64,000 nt of DNA, taken from positions 248,001 to 312,000 of the forward strand of contig NZ_JADNYK010000003.1 of NCBI RefSeq assembly GCF_017810075.1, given 5' to 3'. Origin of the DNA: Pseudozobellia sp. WGM2. Its GTDB lineage: Bacteria; Bacteroidota; Bacteroidia; Flavobacteriales; Flavobacteriaceae. A model generated the notes under the pieces. It searched no databases. It had not been told where the DNA came from and was given only the letters and a program-made list of their open reading frames with translations. Within the stretch, counting starts at the first letter, position 1; the number at the start of each line of letters is the position of its first letter. A program made the position numbers and the translations under genes. This document shows, piece by piece, positions 8,380-16,333 of the stretch.

Positions 8380-9732
8380 ATGGATAAGATTGTAATTATT
8401 GGAAATGGGATCGCCGGTGTTACGGCAGCCCGGCACATTAGAAAACTATCGAACAAGCAGATAGTTATTGTCAGTGCAGAAACTGATTACTTTTTTTCAC
8501 GTACAGCTCTCATGTACGTCTACATGGGCCATATGAAGTTCGACCATATTAAGCCTTACGAAGATTGGTTCTGGAAAAAAAACAGAATTGACCTAATAAA
8601 CGATTACGTTACAAGCGTTGACCATCAGGGTAAAAGATTGATTCTTCAGAATGGAGAAGATGTGACCTATGACAAGTTGATTTTGGCCACCGGATCAAAA
8701 CCGAATAAATTTGGTTGGCCGGGTCAAGATTTAGAAGGAGTGCAGGGGCTAGTCTCCAAGCAGGATCTAGACCTACTTGAAAAAAATGCTCCCAATAACA
8801 AAGTATGTAAACATGCCGTGGTTGTGGGTGGCGGTTTAATCGGCATCGAACTATGCGAAATGCTAAGGAGCAGAGAAATACCCGTGACATTTTTGGTGCG
8901 TGAAAAAAGCTTTTGGAACGGAGTGCTACCGGATGGTGAATCTGCAATGATCAATGAACATATTTTAGAGCATCATATCGACTTGCGCCTCGGCGTTAAC
9001 TTAGATGAAATTTTATCCGATGAAAAACGAAAGGTAAGGGCTATTACCATAAAAGAAACAGGCGAAGAAATAGCTTGTGACATCGTCGGCCTTTCAGCAG
9101 GGGTAACACCAAATATTGATTTTCTGAAAGATTCAGGAATAGAATTGAATAAAGGCATTAAAGTTAATCGCTTTCTAGAAACAAACATTGAAGATATTTA
9201 CGCAATTGGCGATTGCGCCGAACAGCACGAGGCCATTGGCAATCGCAGACCTGTGGAAGCCGTATGGTACACAGGTCGCATGATGGGTGAGACAGTTGCC
9301 CAGACCATATGCGGCAATAAACGCGAGTACAACCCCGGACATTGGTTCAATTCAGCCAAATTTCTTGATATCGAATACCAGACCTATGGTTGGGTTTTTA
9401 GTACAAATGGAAAAAAAGAGCATGAATCACATTTTCATTGGAGACACGAAACGGAGAAAATCTGTATAACACTCTCTTATGATACCAATTCCGGTAAATT
9501 TTTAGGTATTAACACCTTTGGCATCCGTATGAGACATGAGGTTTTCGACCGATGGCTGACTGATGAGCGACAGGCCGATTATGTTATCGAGCATCTAAAA
9601 GACGCCAACTTTGACCCTGAATTCTATGCCCAATATGAATCGGATATTGTTGGCAAATACAATTCGGAAATGAATAAAAACATTCAACTCAAGAAAAAAA
9701 GTTGGAAACGTATTTTAAGCCTCGGAGCATAA
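8380..9732 (+). CDS. NAD(P)/FAD-dependent pyridine nucleotide-disulfide-type oxidoreductase
   Basis: A 450-residue flavoprotein. The N-terminal FAD-binding motif is IIGNGIAGVTAA (G8, G10, G13). ATGSKP (103-108) and the NAD(P)-binding VVVGGGLIGIE (147-157) follow, and the second FAD motif AIGDCAE is at 275-281. This arrangement matches ferredoxin/rubredoxin reductases and the flavin part of nitrite reductase. There is no CxxxxC redox disulfide. The C-terminal 150 residues are an additional domain without a motif I recognise. The next gene, 31 nt downstream, encodes a membrane Fe-S protein, so this enzyme probably feeds electrons into it or draws them from it. Cytosolic. Confidence 0.85.
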   Translation: MDKIVIIGNGIAGVTAARHIRKLSNKQIVIVSAETDYFFSRTALMYVYMGHMKFDHIKPYEDWFWKKNRIDLINDYVTSVDHQGKRLILQNGEDVTYDKLILATGSKPNKFGWPGQDLEGVQGLVSKQDLDLLEKNAPNNKVCKHAVVVGGGLIGIELCEMLRSREIPVTFLVREKSFWNGVLPDGESAMINEHILEHHIDLRLGVNLDEILSDEKRKVRAITIKETGEEIACDIVGLSAGVTPNIDFLKDSGIELNKGIKVNRFLETNIEDIYAIGDCAEQHEAIGNRRPVEAVWYTGRMMGETVAQTICGNKREYNPGHWFNSAKFLDIEYQTYGWVFSTNGKKEHESHFHWRHETEKICITLSYDTNSGKFLGINTFGIRMRHEVFDRWLTDERQADYVIEHLKDANFDPEFYAQYESDIVGKYNSEMNKNIQLKKKSWKRILSLGA

Positions 9733-9763
9733 CCGATAAGACCCATAATAAATACTTAGATAC

Positions 9764-11356
9764 ATGAGCACTTACGACAGAAGCATGGCCCTTACCGGTG
9801 AACCACCAAAAGCATTGAATCTACAACAAAAATTGGCGACTTTTATTGGGGTTACAGGGTTGGGCATTCTAACCCTCGCCGTGTTCAACGTCTATTTTCC
9901 GAACAAAGCATTTTGGCTGACTATTTCTTTGGTGGCAATTTCTGCGGGTATAGTGTGGTTTTCCGTTGCTGCATATGCTCAAAAGCATAAGGGCATAAAA
10001 AATGATGGCGTCATGTTCAAGTCTATCTCAAGCCGCGGATTTTGGGGCTGGATCGCTGGTATTCTTCTCACAGGGTTTTATATTGTATTATATTTTTATC
10101 CGCAGTATTTAGGTCTTGTGAAAGAGGGTGACAATACAGGCGTTATTGCACTCTTCGACCCCTTAAGCAAATTATTGAGTGGTAACTCCGCAAGCCAATG
10201 GTTCGTTTACGGCACCTTGTATACCATAGCTATTTTGGCCTTTGGCATCAAATTTCTCTGGAAATATCGTCATAATTCATACGAGAAAATACGAACGTTG
10301 AGCGTTATGTTCTTTCAGACCTCCTTCGCGTTTTTAATTCCAGAGTTTATGGCCCGGCTAAACAGCGATACGTTTTCACTGCCCTATTACGACCTAAAAA
10401 ACATATGGCCCCTGAACTATTATAACTTTGAGCGCTACCGCGTAAACAGTTTCATCGATGCCGGCGATATTGGTCTGGCTTTGTTGATTTTCGGTATTCT
10501 ATCCATATTTGTAATCACCCCCATTCTTACCTATAAATACGGTAAACGCTGGTACTGCTCTTGGGTCTGCGGTTGCGGTGGTCTAGCCGAAACGGCGGGC
10601 GACCCCTTTCGTCATTTGAGCGACAAAAGTCAGTTCGCTTGGAAAGTCGAGCGTTGGGTAGTGCATAGCGTAGTGGTGTTTGTAACGCTTATGACCACCG
10701 CCGTAGTCTATTCGTACCTTGGTGATGACACAAGTAAATATTGGTTGACAAAAACTTCGTTTCTCATAAGTGTGGCGGTAATCCTGACCTTGGTTTTCGC
10801 TTGGGTAATGATTTATAAAAGAGAACAATTACAAAAAGACGCGCAATACGGGGCCGTAGGCTATTTTGTGATAATCATGGCCTTGGTAAGTTTTCATTTT
10901 TTCAGTGGAGACGGTAACGTATTTCTGTTCAAGGCCGAAACACTTAGAACTACATATGCTTTTCTTATAGGTAGCATCTTTTCAGGGGTTATTGGTACGG
11001 GGTTCTACCCTATTTTCGGCAATCGGGTCTGGTGCCGATTTGGTTGCCCTATGGCTGCCATATTAGGTTTTCAACAGCGACTGTTCTCAAAGTTTCGTAT
11101 TACTACTAATGGCGGTCAGTGTATTTCGTGCGGAAATTGCTCGACCTATTGTGAAATGGGTATCGATGTACGCGCTTATGCCCAAAAAGGGACGAATATT
11201 GTTCGGTCAAGCTGTGTCGGATGCGGAATTTGCTCTGCCGTTTGCCCACGCGGTGTTCTGAAATTGGAAAATGGACCTTTGGAGGGAAGAATCGATAGTA
11301 AAGAGGTCTTATTGGGCAATGATGTCGATTTGATGGATCTCGTTAATAACAAGTAA
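9764..11356 (+). CDS. Membrane-bound 4Fe-4S protein, NapH/NosR-like
   Basis: A 530-residue multi-spanning membrane protein. Two membrane-associated Cys motifs are seen, Cys265-x3-Cys269 (with Cys271) and Cys424-x3-Cys428-Pro. Two classical 4Fe-4S clusters follow near the C-terminus: Cys453/456/459/463 and Cys484/487/490/494. This is the layout of the electron-transfer membrane proteins NapH, RdxA/CcoG and the NosR C-terminal half. In the first motif the usual CP is replaced by Cys-Gly-Cys-Gly. It probably moves electrons between a membrane donor and the flavoprotein encoded just upstream. The stop is followed 3 nt later by the MORN-type gene. The final acceptor is unknown. Confidence 0.83.
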   Translation: MSTYDRSMALTGEPPKALNLQQKLATFIGVTGLGILTLAVFNVYFPNKAFWLTISLVAISAGIVWFSVAAYAQKHKGIKNDGVMFKSISSRGFWGWIAGILLTGFYIVLYFYPQYLGLVKEGDNTGVIALFDPLSKLLSGNSASQWFVYGTLYTIAILAFGIKFLWKYRHNSYEKIRTLSVMFFQTSFAFLIPEFMARLNSDTFSLPYYDLKNIWPLNYYNFERYRVNSFIDAGDIGLALLIFGILSIFVITPILTYKYGKRWYCSWVCGCGGLAETAGDPFRHLSDKSQFAWKVERWVVHSVVVFVTLMTTAVVYSYLGDDTSKYWLTKTSFLISVAVILTLVFAWVMIYKREQLQKDAQYGAVGYFVIIMALVSFHFFSGDGNVFLFKAETLRTTYAFLIGSIFSGVIGTGFYPIFGNRVWCRFGCPMAAILGFQQRLFSKFRITTNGGQCISCGNCSTYCEMGIDVRAYAQKGTNIVRSSCVGCGICSAVCPRGVLKLENGPLEGRIDSKEVLLGNDVDLMDLVNNK

Positions 11357-11359
11357 ATT

Positions 11360-11845
11360 ATGTTGCGTAAACTCTCTTTTGTCATCTTGACTATTTTTTT
11401 TCTTGCAAGCTTTTCCGAACAGAACGGTACCTATCAAAAAGAGTATTATGACAATGGAAGACTTAAGTCTGAAGGTTGGACCAAAAATGGAATAAAAGTC
11501 AATTATTGGAAATTCTACCATCCCAACGGAAAATTATCCGAAGAAGGGCACTTTCAGAATAATAAGCGCATCAAATATTGGCACTTTTACGACCAAGACG
11601 GAAAACACCTGCAAGAGGGGCACTACCAAAAAGGAACAAAAACAGATTGGTGGCTTTTTTACGACTCTAACGGCAAGGTAAACCATAAATGTCAATTGAA
11701 GAACGGCAAGAAAAATGGATATTGCCTAAAGTACCTTGATGAACAACTTACCTCTGCGGAAAAGTATCAAAATGGAAAAAAAGTCAAAGAATGGTTTAGT
11801 TTTGCCAGCTTTAAGCGAGAAAATAATTTATCAGACTTAAATTAA
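11360..11845 (+). CDS. MORN-repeat-variant (YwqK-like) protein
   Basis: A 161-residue protein with a hydrophobic N-terminus (1-20) that may be a signal peptide. It carries about five tandem repeats of 23 residues with the core YYDNGRLKSEG / FYHPNGKLSEEG / FYDQDGKHLQEG / FYDSNGKVNHKC. This is the MORN_2 or YwqK pattern. Databases often label such proteins as toxin-antitoxin antitoxins, but nothing here supports that: no toxin partner, and glycosyltransferase neighbours. Its stop overlaps the next start as TAATG at 11843-11847, so it belongs to the same operon. The function is unknown; a protein- or membrane-contact role is a guess. Confidence 0.78.
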   Translation: MLRKLSFVILTIFFLASFSEQNGTYQKEYYDNGRLKSEGWTKNGIKVNYWKFYHPNGKLSEEGHFQNNKRIKYWHFYDQDGKHLQEGHYQKGTKTDWWLFYDSNGKVNHKCQLKNGKKNGYCLKYLDEQLTSAEKYQNGKKVKEWFSFASFKRENNLSDLN

Positions 11846-12555
11846 TGCCGAACCAACTTAACAATTTGCCCGATATCAAGGTAATCATACCTGCCTTTAA
11901 CGAAGCGGAATCTATTGCCGAGGTCATTAAAGAGATTCCTGATTCGGTATCTGAAATTGTAGTGGTCAATAATAATTCTTCCGATAAAACTGTTGAAAAT
12001 GCGAAGGCTGCAGGGGCAACGGTACTGTCAGAGAACAGAAAGGGTTACGGCTATGCCTGCCTAAAGGGAATGGATTATATATCGAAACAATCCAAAGCAC
12101 CCGATATTCTCGTATTTCTCGATGGAGACTATTCAGACTATCCCGAAGAGCTAGACAAATTAACGGTACCAATTATCAAAGGTGAGTTTGATTTTGTAAT
12201 AGGAGCACGTGTAAAGCGACTAAGGGAAGAAGGAAGTATGACTCCGCAGCAAATTTTCGGTAATTGGTTGGCCACATTTTTAATGAAGGTCATGTTTGGG
12301 GCAACATTTACCGATTTAGGTCCGTTTAGAGCTATAAGGTATGATAAATTGCTCTCACTGAACATGGAGGATAAAACCTATGGATGGACGGTGGAAATGC
12401 AATTAAAGGCTCTGAAAAAGAAATTAGCATATACCGAAGTACCAGTACGTTACAAAAAAAGAATTGGAGTGTCTAAAGTTTCAGGAACCGTAAAAGGTAG
12501 TATATTTGCAGGCATAAAAATTCTAGGTTGGATTTTTAAATACAGCATTAAATAA
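11845..12555 (+). CDS. Family 2 glycosyltransferase (dolichyl-phosphate-mannose-synthase-like)
   Basis: A 236-residue GT-A-fold enzyme. IIPAFNEAESIAEVI (14-28) is the nucleotide-sugar-binding start. The metal-binding DxD is LDGDYSDYP (D93, D95). No convincing transmembrane segment is seen; the C-terminus (GIKILGWIFKYSIK) is amphipathic and may lie on the membrane. By family it would transfer a sugar from a nucleotide donor to a polyprenyl phosphate or lipid. Such lipid-linked sugars are the donors used by multi-spanning transferases like the one at 14129-15490. The start overlaps the previous stop and the next gene starts 1 nt after its end. Confidence 0.85.
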   Translation: MPNQLNNLPDIKVIIPAFNEAESIAEVIKEIPDSVSEIVVVNNNSSDKTVENAKAAGATVLSENRKGYGYACLKGMDYISKQSKAPDILVFLDGDYSDYPEELDKLTVPIIKGEFDFVIGARVKRLREEGSMTPQQIFGNWLATFLMKVMFGATFTDLGPFRAIRYDKLLSLNMEDKTYGWTVEMQLKALKKKLAYTEVPVRYKKRIGVSKVSGTVKGSIFAGIKILGWIFKYSIK

Positions 12556-12556
12556 T

Positions 12557-14041
12557 ATGGGATTATTAATCTCTTATATCATCTTGGCCATATATAGTAT
12601 AGCGCTATTATTGATATTTTTTTACAGTCTGGCACAGTTGAATCTACTGGTCAATTACTTGGGCTATAAAAGGCGAAACCAGACCGCTCCGAAATTTAAC
12701 CTTCTCGACCCCAAAGAAATTCCTTTTGTTACCATTCAACTTCCAGTTTACAATGAGGAGTATGTAATGGAACGCCTCTTAGAGAACATATCAAAAATAG
12801 AATACCCCAAGAGCAAACTTGAAATACAGGTGCTTGATGATTCTACCGACGATTCGGTAATCGAAACCGCCGCTCGAGTAAAAGCCTTGCAACAGACCGG
12901 GCTCGATATTCAACACATTCGTAGGGAGAATCGTAAAGGTTTCAAAGCAGGTGCACTTAAAGAGGGCCTCGAAATTGCAAAGGGTGAATTTATAGCCATC
13001 TTCGATGCCGATTTTATGCCATCGGGCGATTGGTTAAAGAAGACCGTAATTTATTTTAAAGACCCTGAAATCGGGGTTGTTCAAACACGATGGGGTCATA
13101 TTAACCGAGAATACTCGACCTTGACCCGAATACAGGCATTTGCCCTTGATGCTCATTTTACTTTAGAACAAGTAGGCAGAAATGCCAAGGGGCATTTCAT
13201 TAATTTCAACGGTACTGCAGGCATCTGGCGTAAGAACTGTATTATTGATGCAGGTAATTGGGAGGGTGATACCCTTACCGAAGACTTAGATTTAAGTTAC
13301 AGGGCACAACTAAAAAACTGGAAATTCAAATATTTGGAGGATGTCGAAACCCCAGCTGAACTTCCCGTAGTCATCAGTGCCGCTCGTTCACAACAATTCA
13401 GGTGGAATAAAGGCGGAGCGGAAAACTTTAGAAAATCGGTGTTGAGCGTAATCACCGCAAAGAACATTTCGTTCAAAACTAAGTTTCACGGTGTAATGCA
13501 CCTGTTGAACAGCTCTATGTTTTTATGTGTATTCTTAGTCTCTATTCTGAGCATACCTGCGATGTACATCAAAGCTCTTTATCCACAATTCGACATGGTA
13601 TTTAACCTGCTCAGCTTTTTTGTTCTGAGCACCATCATTTTATTTGTATGCTATTGGTTTACCTACAAAAGTATTCAGGGCAGTAGTTTTGACAATTTTG
13701 TCGATTATATCAAAATATTCTTCACCTTCTTTTCGGTAGCACTCGGTTTTTCACTTCATAATTCGATTGCGGTTCTAGAGGGTCATATGGGCAAGCGCAG
13801 CGAATTTGTTCGAACTCCTAAATTCAACCTCAATAATCTAACCGATTCTTGGAAAGGCAATAAATATTTGACGAAAAAGCTGTCACCAAACATGATTTTA
13901 GAGGCCGCGCTGATGATTTATTTCCTTTTTGGCATGTACAGCGCTATTCCCCTGAATGACTTTGGTTTATTTCCATTTCATTTTATGTTGTTCTTAGGTT
14001 TTGGGTTTGTTTTCACTAAATCACTTACGGCCAGGGCTTAG
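12557..14041 (+). CDS. Processive-type family 2 glycosyltransferase, cellulose-synthase-like
   Basis: A 494-residue membrane glycosyltransferase with the full D, D, D, QxxRW signature: DDSTDD (94-99), DAD (150-152), TEDLDLS (241-247) and QQFRW (279-283). One hydrophobic span lies at 1-32 and several after residue 305, arranged as in cellulose/hyaluronan synthases and in ceramide glucosyltransferases. At 494 residues it is shorter than cellulose synthase and has no PilZ domain, so a glycolipid or short-polymer product is as likely as a polysaccharide. Its neighbours in the operon are a DPM-like transferase and a GT87/mannosyltransferase-like protein. Confidence 0.85.
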   Translation: MGLLISYIILAIYSIALLLIFFYSLAQLNLLVNYLGYKRRNQTAPKFNLLDPKEIPFVTIQLPVYNEEYVMERLLENISKIEYPKSKLEIQVLDDSTDDSVIETAARVKALQQTGLDIQHIRRENRKGFKAGALKEGLEIAKGEFIAIFDADFMPSGDWLKKTVIYFKDPEIGVVQTRWGHINREYSTLTRIQAFALDAHFTLEQVGRNAKGHFINFNGTAGIWRKNCIIDAGNWEGDTLTEDLDLSYRAQLKNWKFKYLEDVETPAELPVVISAARSQQFRWNKGGAENFRKSVLSVITAKNISFKTKFHGVMHLLNSSMFLCVFLVSILSIPAMYIKALYPQFDMVFNLLSFFVLSTIILFVCYWFTYKSIQGSSFDNFVDYIKIFFTFFSVALGFSLHNSIAVLEGHMGKRSEFVRTPKFNLNNLTDSWKGNKYLTKKLSPNMILEAALMIYFLFGMYSAIPLNDFGLFPFHFMLFLGFGFVFTKSLTARA

Positions 14042-14128
14042 AATTTTTCTTTACAATCCTTGTGCAATTTTAATCTTTCGTTACATTAAATTTTCTTATT
14101 TTTTCGCTTGCAATTAAAATGCGGATTA

Positions 14129-15490
14129 ATGCCCAATCAACTTGCCAGATATTGGAACCTTCATAAAATACCGATTCTTTTGGCACTGGTGAGTTTAGCC
14201 TTTTATTACTCTTTTGCCCACCATCTCGTTCGCACTGATTTCATCAAACTCATCACCCTTTTTACGGCACTATTTTTTCTCTGCTTGAGAATCATACGCT
14301 TTGAAAAATGGAACCTTAAGTTTCTACTGATTATCGGCATCATTTTTCGAATGGTATTTCTCACGGTAGAACCCAATCTGTCCCAAGATTTTTATCGTTT
14401 TATTTGGGACGGGCACTTGGTAGCGAATATGGCAAACCCGTATGTCGCAGTGCCAGATATATTAATTCAACAAAAAGATTTAATAATACCCAATGGCCAA
14501 ACTTTATATAATGGTATGGGCGAGCTGAGCGCAAAACATTTCAGCAATTACCCCCCACTCAATCAATTGTTTTTTTCTTTGGCGGCCCTTATCGGTGGAA
14601 AGAGCATTCTGGGCTCTGTAATTGTCATGCGCATCATGGTTATACTTTCCGATATCGGAATTGTTTACTTCGGAAGAAAACTGCTTAAAAATCTAAATCT
14701 CTCACCGCATCTTATTTTTTGGTATTTCTTAAACCCTCTAGTCATCATTGAACTTACCGGAAATCTTCATTTTGAAGGGGTAATGTTATTCTTTTTCGTT
14801 TGGTCGCTCTACTTGTTGTCGGTTAAAAAATGGTTATTGGCAGCTATACCTTATGCGCTATCGATTTGCGTAAAACTAGTACCATTGATTTTTCTTCCGC
14901 TCTTTATCAAACATCTAGGTATCAAGAAAAACGCCATTTTCGACTTGGTCATTCTAGCTATTTGCATCTTGTTTTTTATTCCTTTCTATACTCCAGAGTT
15001 CTTTGCCAATTATTCTAGAACGGTGGGCTTGTGGTTCTCTAACTTCGAATTTAATGCGGGGCTCTACAATGCAGTAAAACAAATTGTATTGCAATTTGAT
15101 GGTAAACCTTGGTTACTTATAAAGACGTATGGTACGATTACCAAAATTGTAGTTGTTCTGGCAGTTCTTGTTTTGACCTTCTTTCGAAAAAACGAAAAGT
15201 TATCGGTATTGGTCAGTTCTATGCTTTGGGCTTTGACCCTCTATTATTTGATTACCCCTACCGTTCACCCGTGGTACATCATATTTTTAGTGGTGTTAGG
15301 TATATTCGCCGACTATCGATTTGCGATTATTTGGTCTGCGGCGGCTACCCTAAGTTACTTCGCATATTCCCACCCAGAGTTTAAAGAGAACCTTTGGCTG
15401 CTAACCGTTGAATATATTGCCGTATATGTATTTATCGTTTACGAAATTATCAACTCAGGTAGGCTAAAAACTATTTTTCATAAAAAATAG
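14129..15490 (+). CDS. Multi-spanning polyprenyl-phosphate-sugar mannosyltransferase-like protein
   Basis: A 453-residue integral membrane protein with about 11-12 hydrophobic spans. Features typical of GT-C enzymes are an acidic motif in the first loop (SQDFYRFIWDGHL, with FIWDGH) and the later NYPPLNQLFF and WYIIFLV segments. I chose the ATG at 14129; the frame extends 21 nt upstream to a TTG, which is less likely. GT-C enzymes take sugar from lipid-phosphate donors on the outer side of the inner membrane, so it could use the product of the DPM-like enzyme at 11845-12555. Acceptor unknown. It ends the operon; the arginine promoter begins just downstream. Confidence 0.75.
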   Translation: MPNQLARYWNLHKIPILLALVSLAFYYSFAHHLVRTDFIKLITLFTALFFLCLRIIRFEKWNLKFLLIIGIIFRMVFLTVEPNLSQDFYRFIWDGHLVANMANPYVAVPDILIQQKDLIIPNGQTLYNGMGELSAKHFSNYPPLNQLFFSLAALIGGKSILGSVIVMRIMVILSDIGIVYFGRKLLKNLNLSPHLIFWYFLNPLVIIELTGNLHFEGVMLFFFVWSLYLLSVKKWLLAAIPYALSICVKLVPLIFLPLFIKHLGIKKNAIFDLVILAICILFFIPFYTPEFFANYSRTVGLWFSNFEFNAGLYNAVKQIVLQFDGKPWLLIKTYGTITKIVVVLAVLVLTFFRKNEKLSVLVSSMLWALTLYYLITPTVHPWYIIFLVVLGIFADYRFAIIWSAAATLSYFAYSHPEFKENLWLLTVEYIAVYVFIVYEIINSGRLKTIFHKK

Positions 15491-15500
15491 AGGTCAATTG

Positions 15501-15530
15501 TTGTGGTTTCATCGTAATCTTGTACATTTG
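15501..15530 (+). promoter_or_regulatory. Promoter of the arginine operon
   Basis: TTG (15501-15503) is followed after exactly 19 nt by TACATTTG (15523-15530), a full match to the Bacteroidota housekeeping promoter. Transcription would begin about 15535-15537, giving a leader of roughly 180 nt before the first large gene at 15713. The promoter begins only 11 nt after the mannosyltransferase stop. Confidence 0.75.
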
Positions 15531-15572
15531 ACCCTTCCAATGAAAGGACAAAACTACATATCATCAGTAACT

Positions 15573-15623
15573 ATGAGCGTTAATGCTCCGGTACGTCCGA
15601 TTCATAACCGTCGCCGCCCGTAG
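15573..15623 (+). CDS. Putative arginine-sensing leader peptide
   Basis: ATG at 15573 opens a 16-codon frame, MSVNAPVRPIHNRRRP, closed by TAG at 15621-15623. It lies about 37 nt after the predicted transcription start and 90 nt before the first structural gene. Four of 16 residues are Arg, three consecutive (CGT CGC CGC, 15609-15617), and three are Pro. The operon downstream makes arginine and also carries proB and proC. This is the classical placement and composition of an amino-acid leader peptide, where ribosome stalling at scarce charged tRNA changes expression of the operon. No protein evidence is available, and the frame is short enough that chance remains possible. Confidence 0.6.
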   Translation: MSVNAPVRPIHNRRRP

Positions 15624-15640
15624 GGGTGTCCAATATCTTA

Positions 15641-15664
15641 TGGAAATAGGTGAGTCCATTTCCG
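15641..15664 (+). promoter_or_regulatory. Leader hairpin between leader peptide and arginine operon
   Basis: GGAAAT-A-GG (15642-15650) pairs with CC-ATTTCC (15656-15663): eight base pairs, one bulged A, loop TGAGT, plus a possible U-G pair outside. It starts 18 nt after the leader stop codon. A T-run (15682-15687) comes 18 nt later, not directly after the stem, so this is not a textbook terminator. TTCATAA in the leader frame (15600-15606) could pair with TTATGGA (15638-15644), which overlaps the 5' arm and would compete with the hairpin. A stalled ribosome on the Arg codons would block that pairing. Confidence 0.4.
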
Positions 15665-15712
15665 CACTACTTCGAAAATCCTTTTTTATTTACCGTTTAA
15701 TTTTGACTAGCA

Positions 15713-16333
15713 ATGAAAATTTTAATTGCTAACGAATCACATTTCAAATACGCTACCATAATAAGCGATACCATAACCGAATCTGCAAAGGTTCGAGGTA
15801 CCGGTATTGCCAAACGAACCCCTGAGTATATTCAGAAACGTTTACAAAATGGTAACGCGGTCATTGCCTTAGATGGCGATAAGTTCGCAGGCTTCTGCTA
15901 TATAGAAGTTTGGGGGCATGAGAAATTCGTTGCAAACTCTGGTCTTATTGTTCACCCTGATTACAGAAATCAAGGTTTGGCCAAAGAGATTAAAAATAGA
16001 ATCTTTCAACTCTCGAGAGAGAAATTTCCTAATGCCAAAATTTTCGGAATCACTACAGGTTTGGCCGTTATGAAAATGAACTATGAACTCGGTTACAAAC
16101 CGGTCACTTTTTCAGAATTGACCGATGACCCCGAATTCTGGAAAGGCTGCCAAACCTGTAAAAACTTCGACGTACTTACGCGTACAGAACAAAAAATGTG
16201 TCTCTGTACGGGCATGCTCTACGACCCAGAATCGAAAACCAAAACAGAAGAAAAAAGCAAACCCAACCGCAAGGGGTTTGAAAGATTAAAGAGTATTAAA
16301 GAAAGCTTGTTCTTAAAGAAAAATTCAAAATGA
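15713..16333 (+). CDS. GNAT-family N-acyltransferase, candidate acylglutamate synthase
   Basis: A 206-residue GNAT protein. The acyl-CoA-binding motif is LIVHPDYRNQGLAKE (78-92, the V-x-P-x-x-R-x-x-G pattern). Downstream, Cys146-x2-Cys149 and Cys163-x-Cys165 form a Cys cluster unusual for GNAT enzymes that may bind a metal. It is the first gene of the operon and overlaps argG by 4 nt (ATGA). No argA or argJ gene is present in the operon, so this protein is the natural candidate for acylating glutamate with an acetyl or succinyl group. That assignment is inference from position. The last 30 residues are basic and probably disordered. Confidence 0.8.
   Translation: MKILIANESHFKYATIISDTITESAKVRGTGIAKRTPEYIQKRLQNGNAVIALDGDKFAGFCYIEVWGHEKFVANSGLIVHPDYRNQGLAKEIKNRIFQLSREKFPNAKIFGITTGLAVMKMNYELGYKPVTFSELTDDPEFWKGCQTCKNFDVLTRTEQKMCLCTGMLYDPESKTKTEEKSKPNRKGFERLKSIKESLFLKKNSK

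Noticed and set aside
11360-11845. Toxin-antitoxin antitoxin annotation for the MORN-type protein
   Set aside because: The YwqK label is carried over in databases; no toxin-like gene adjoins and the gene is embedded in a glycosyltransferase operon.
15641-15690. Classical Rho-independent terminator in the arginine leader
   Set aside because: The hairpin and T-run are 18 nt apart and I cannot find a stem that ends directly at the T-run.
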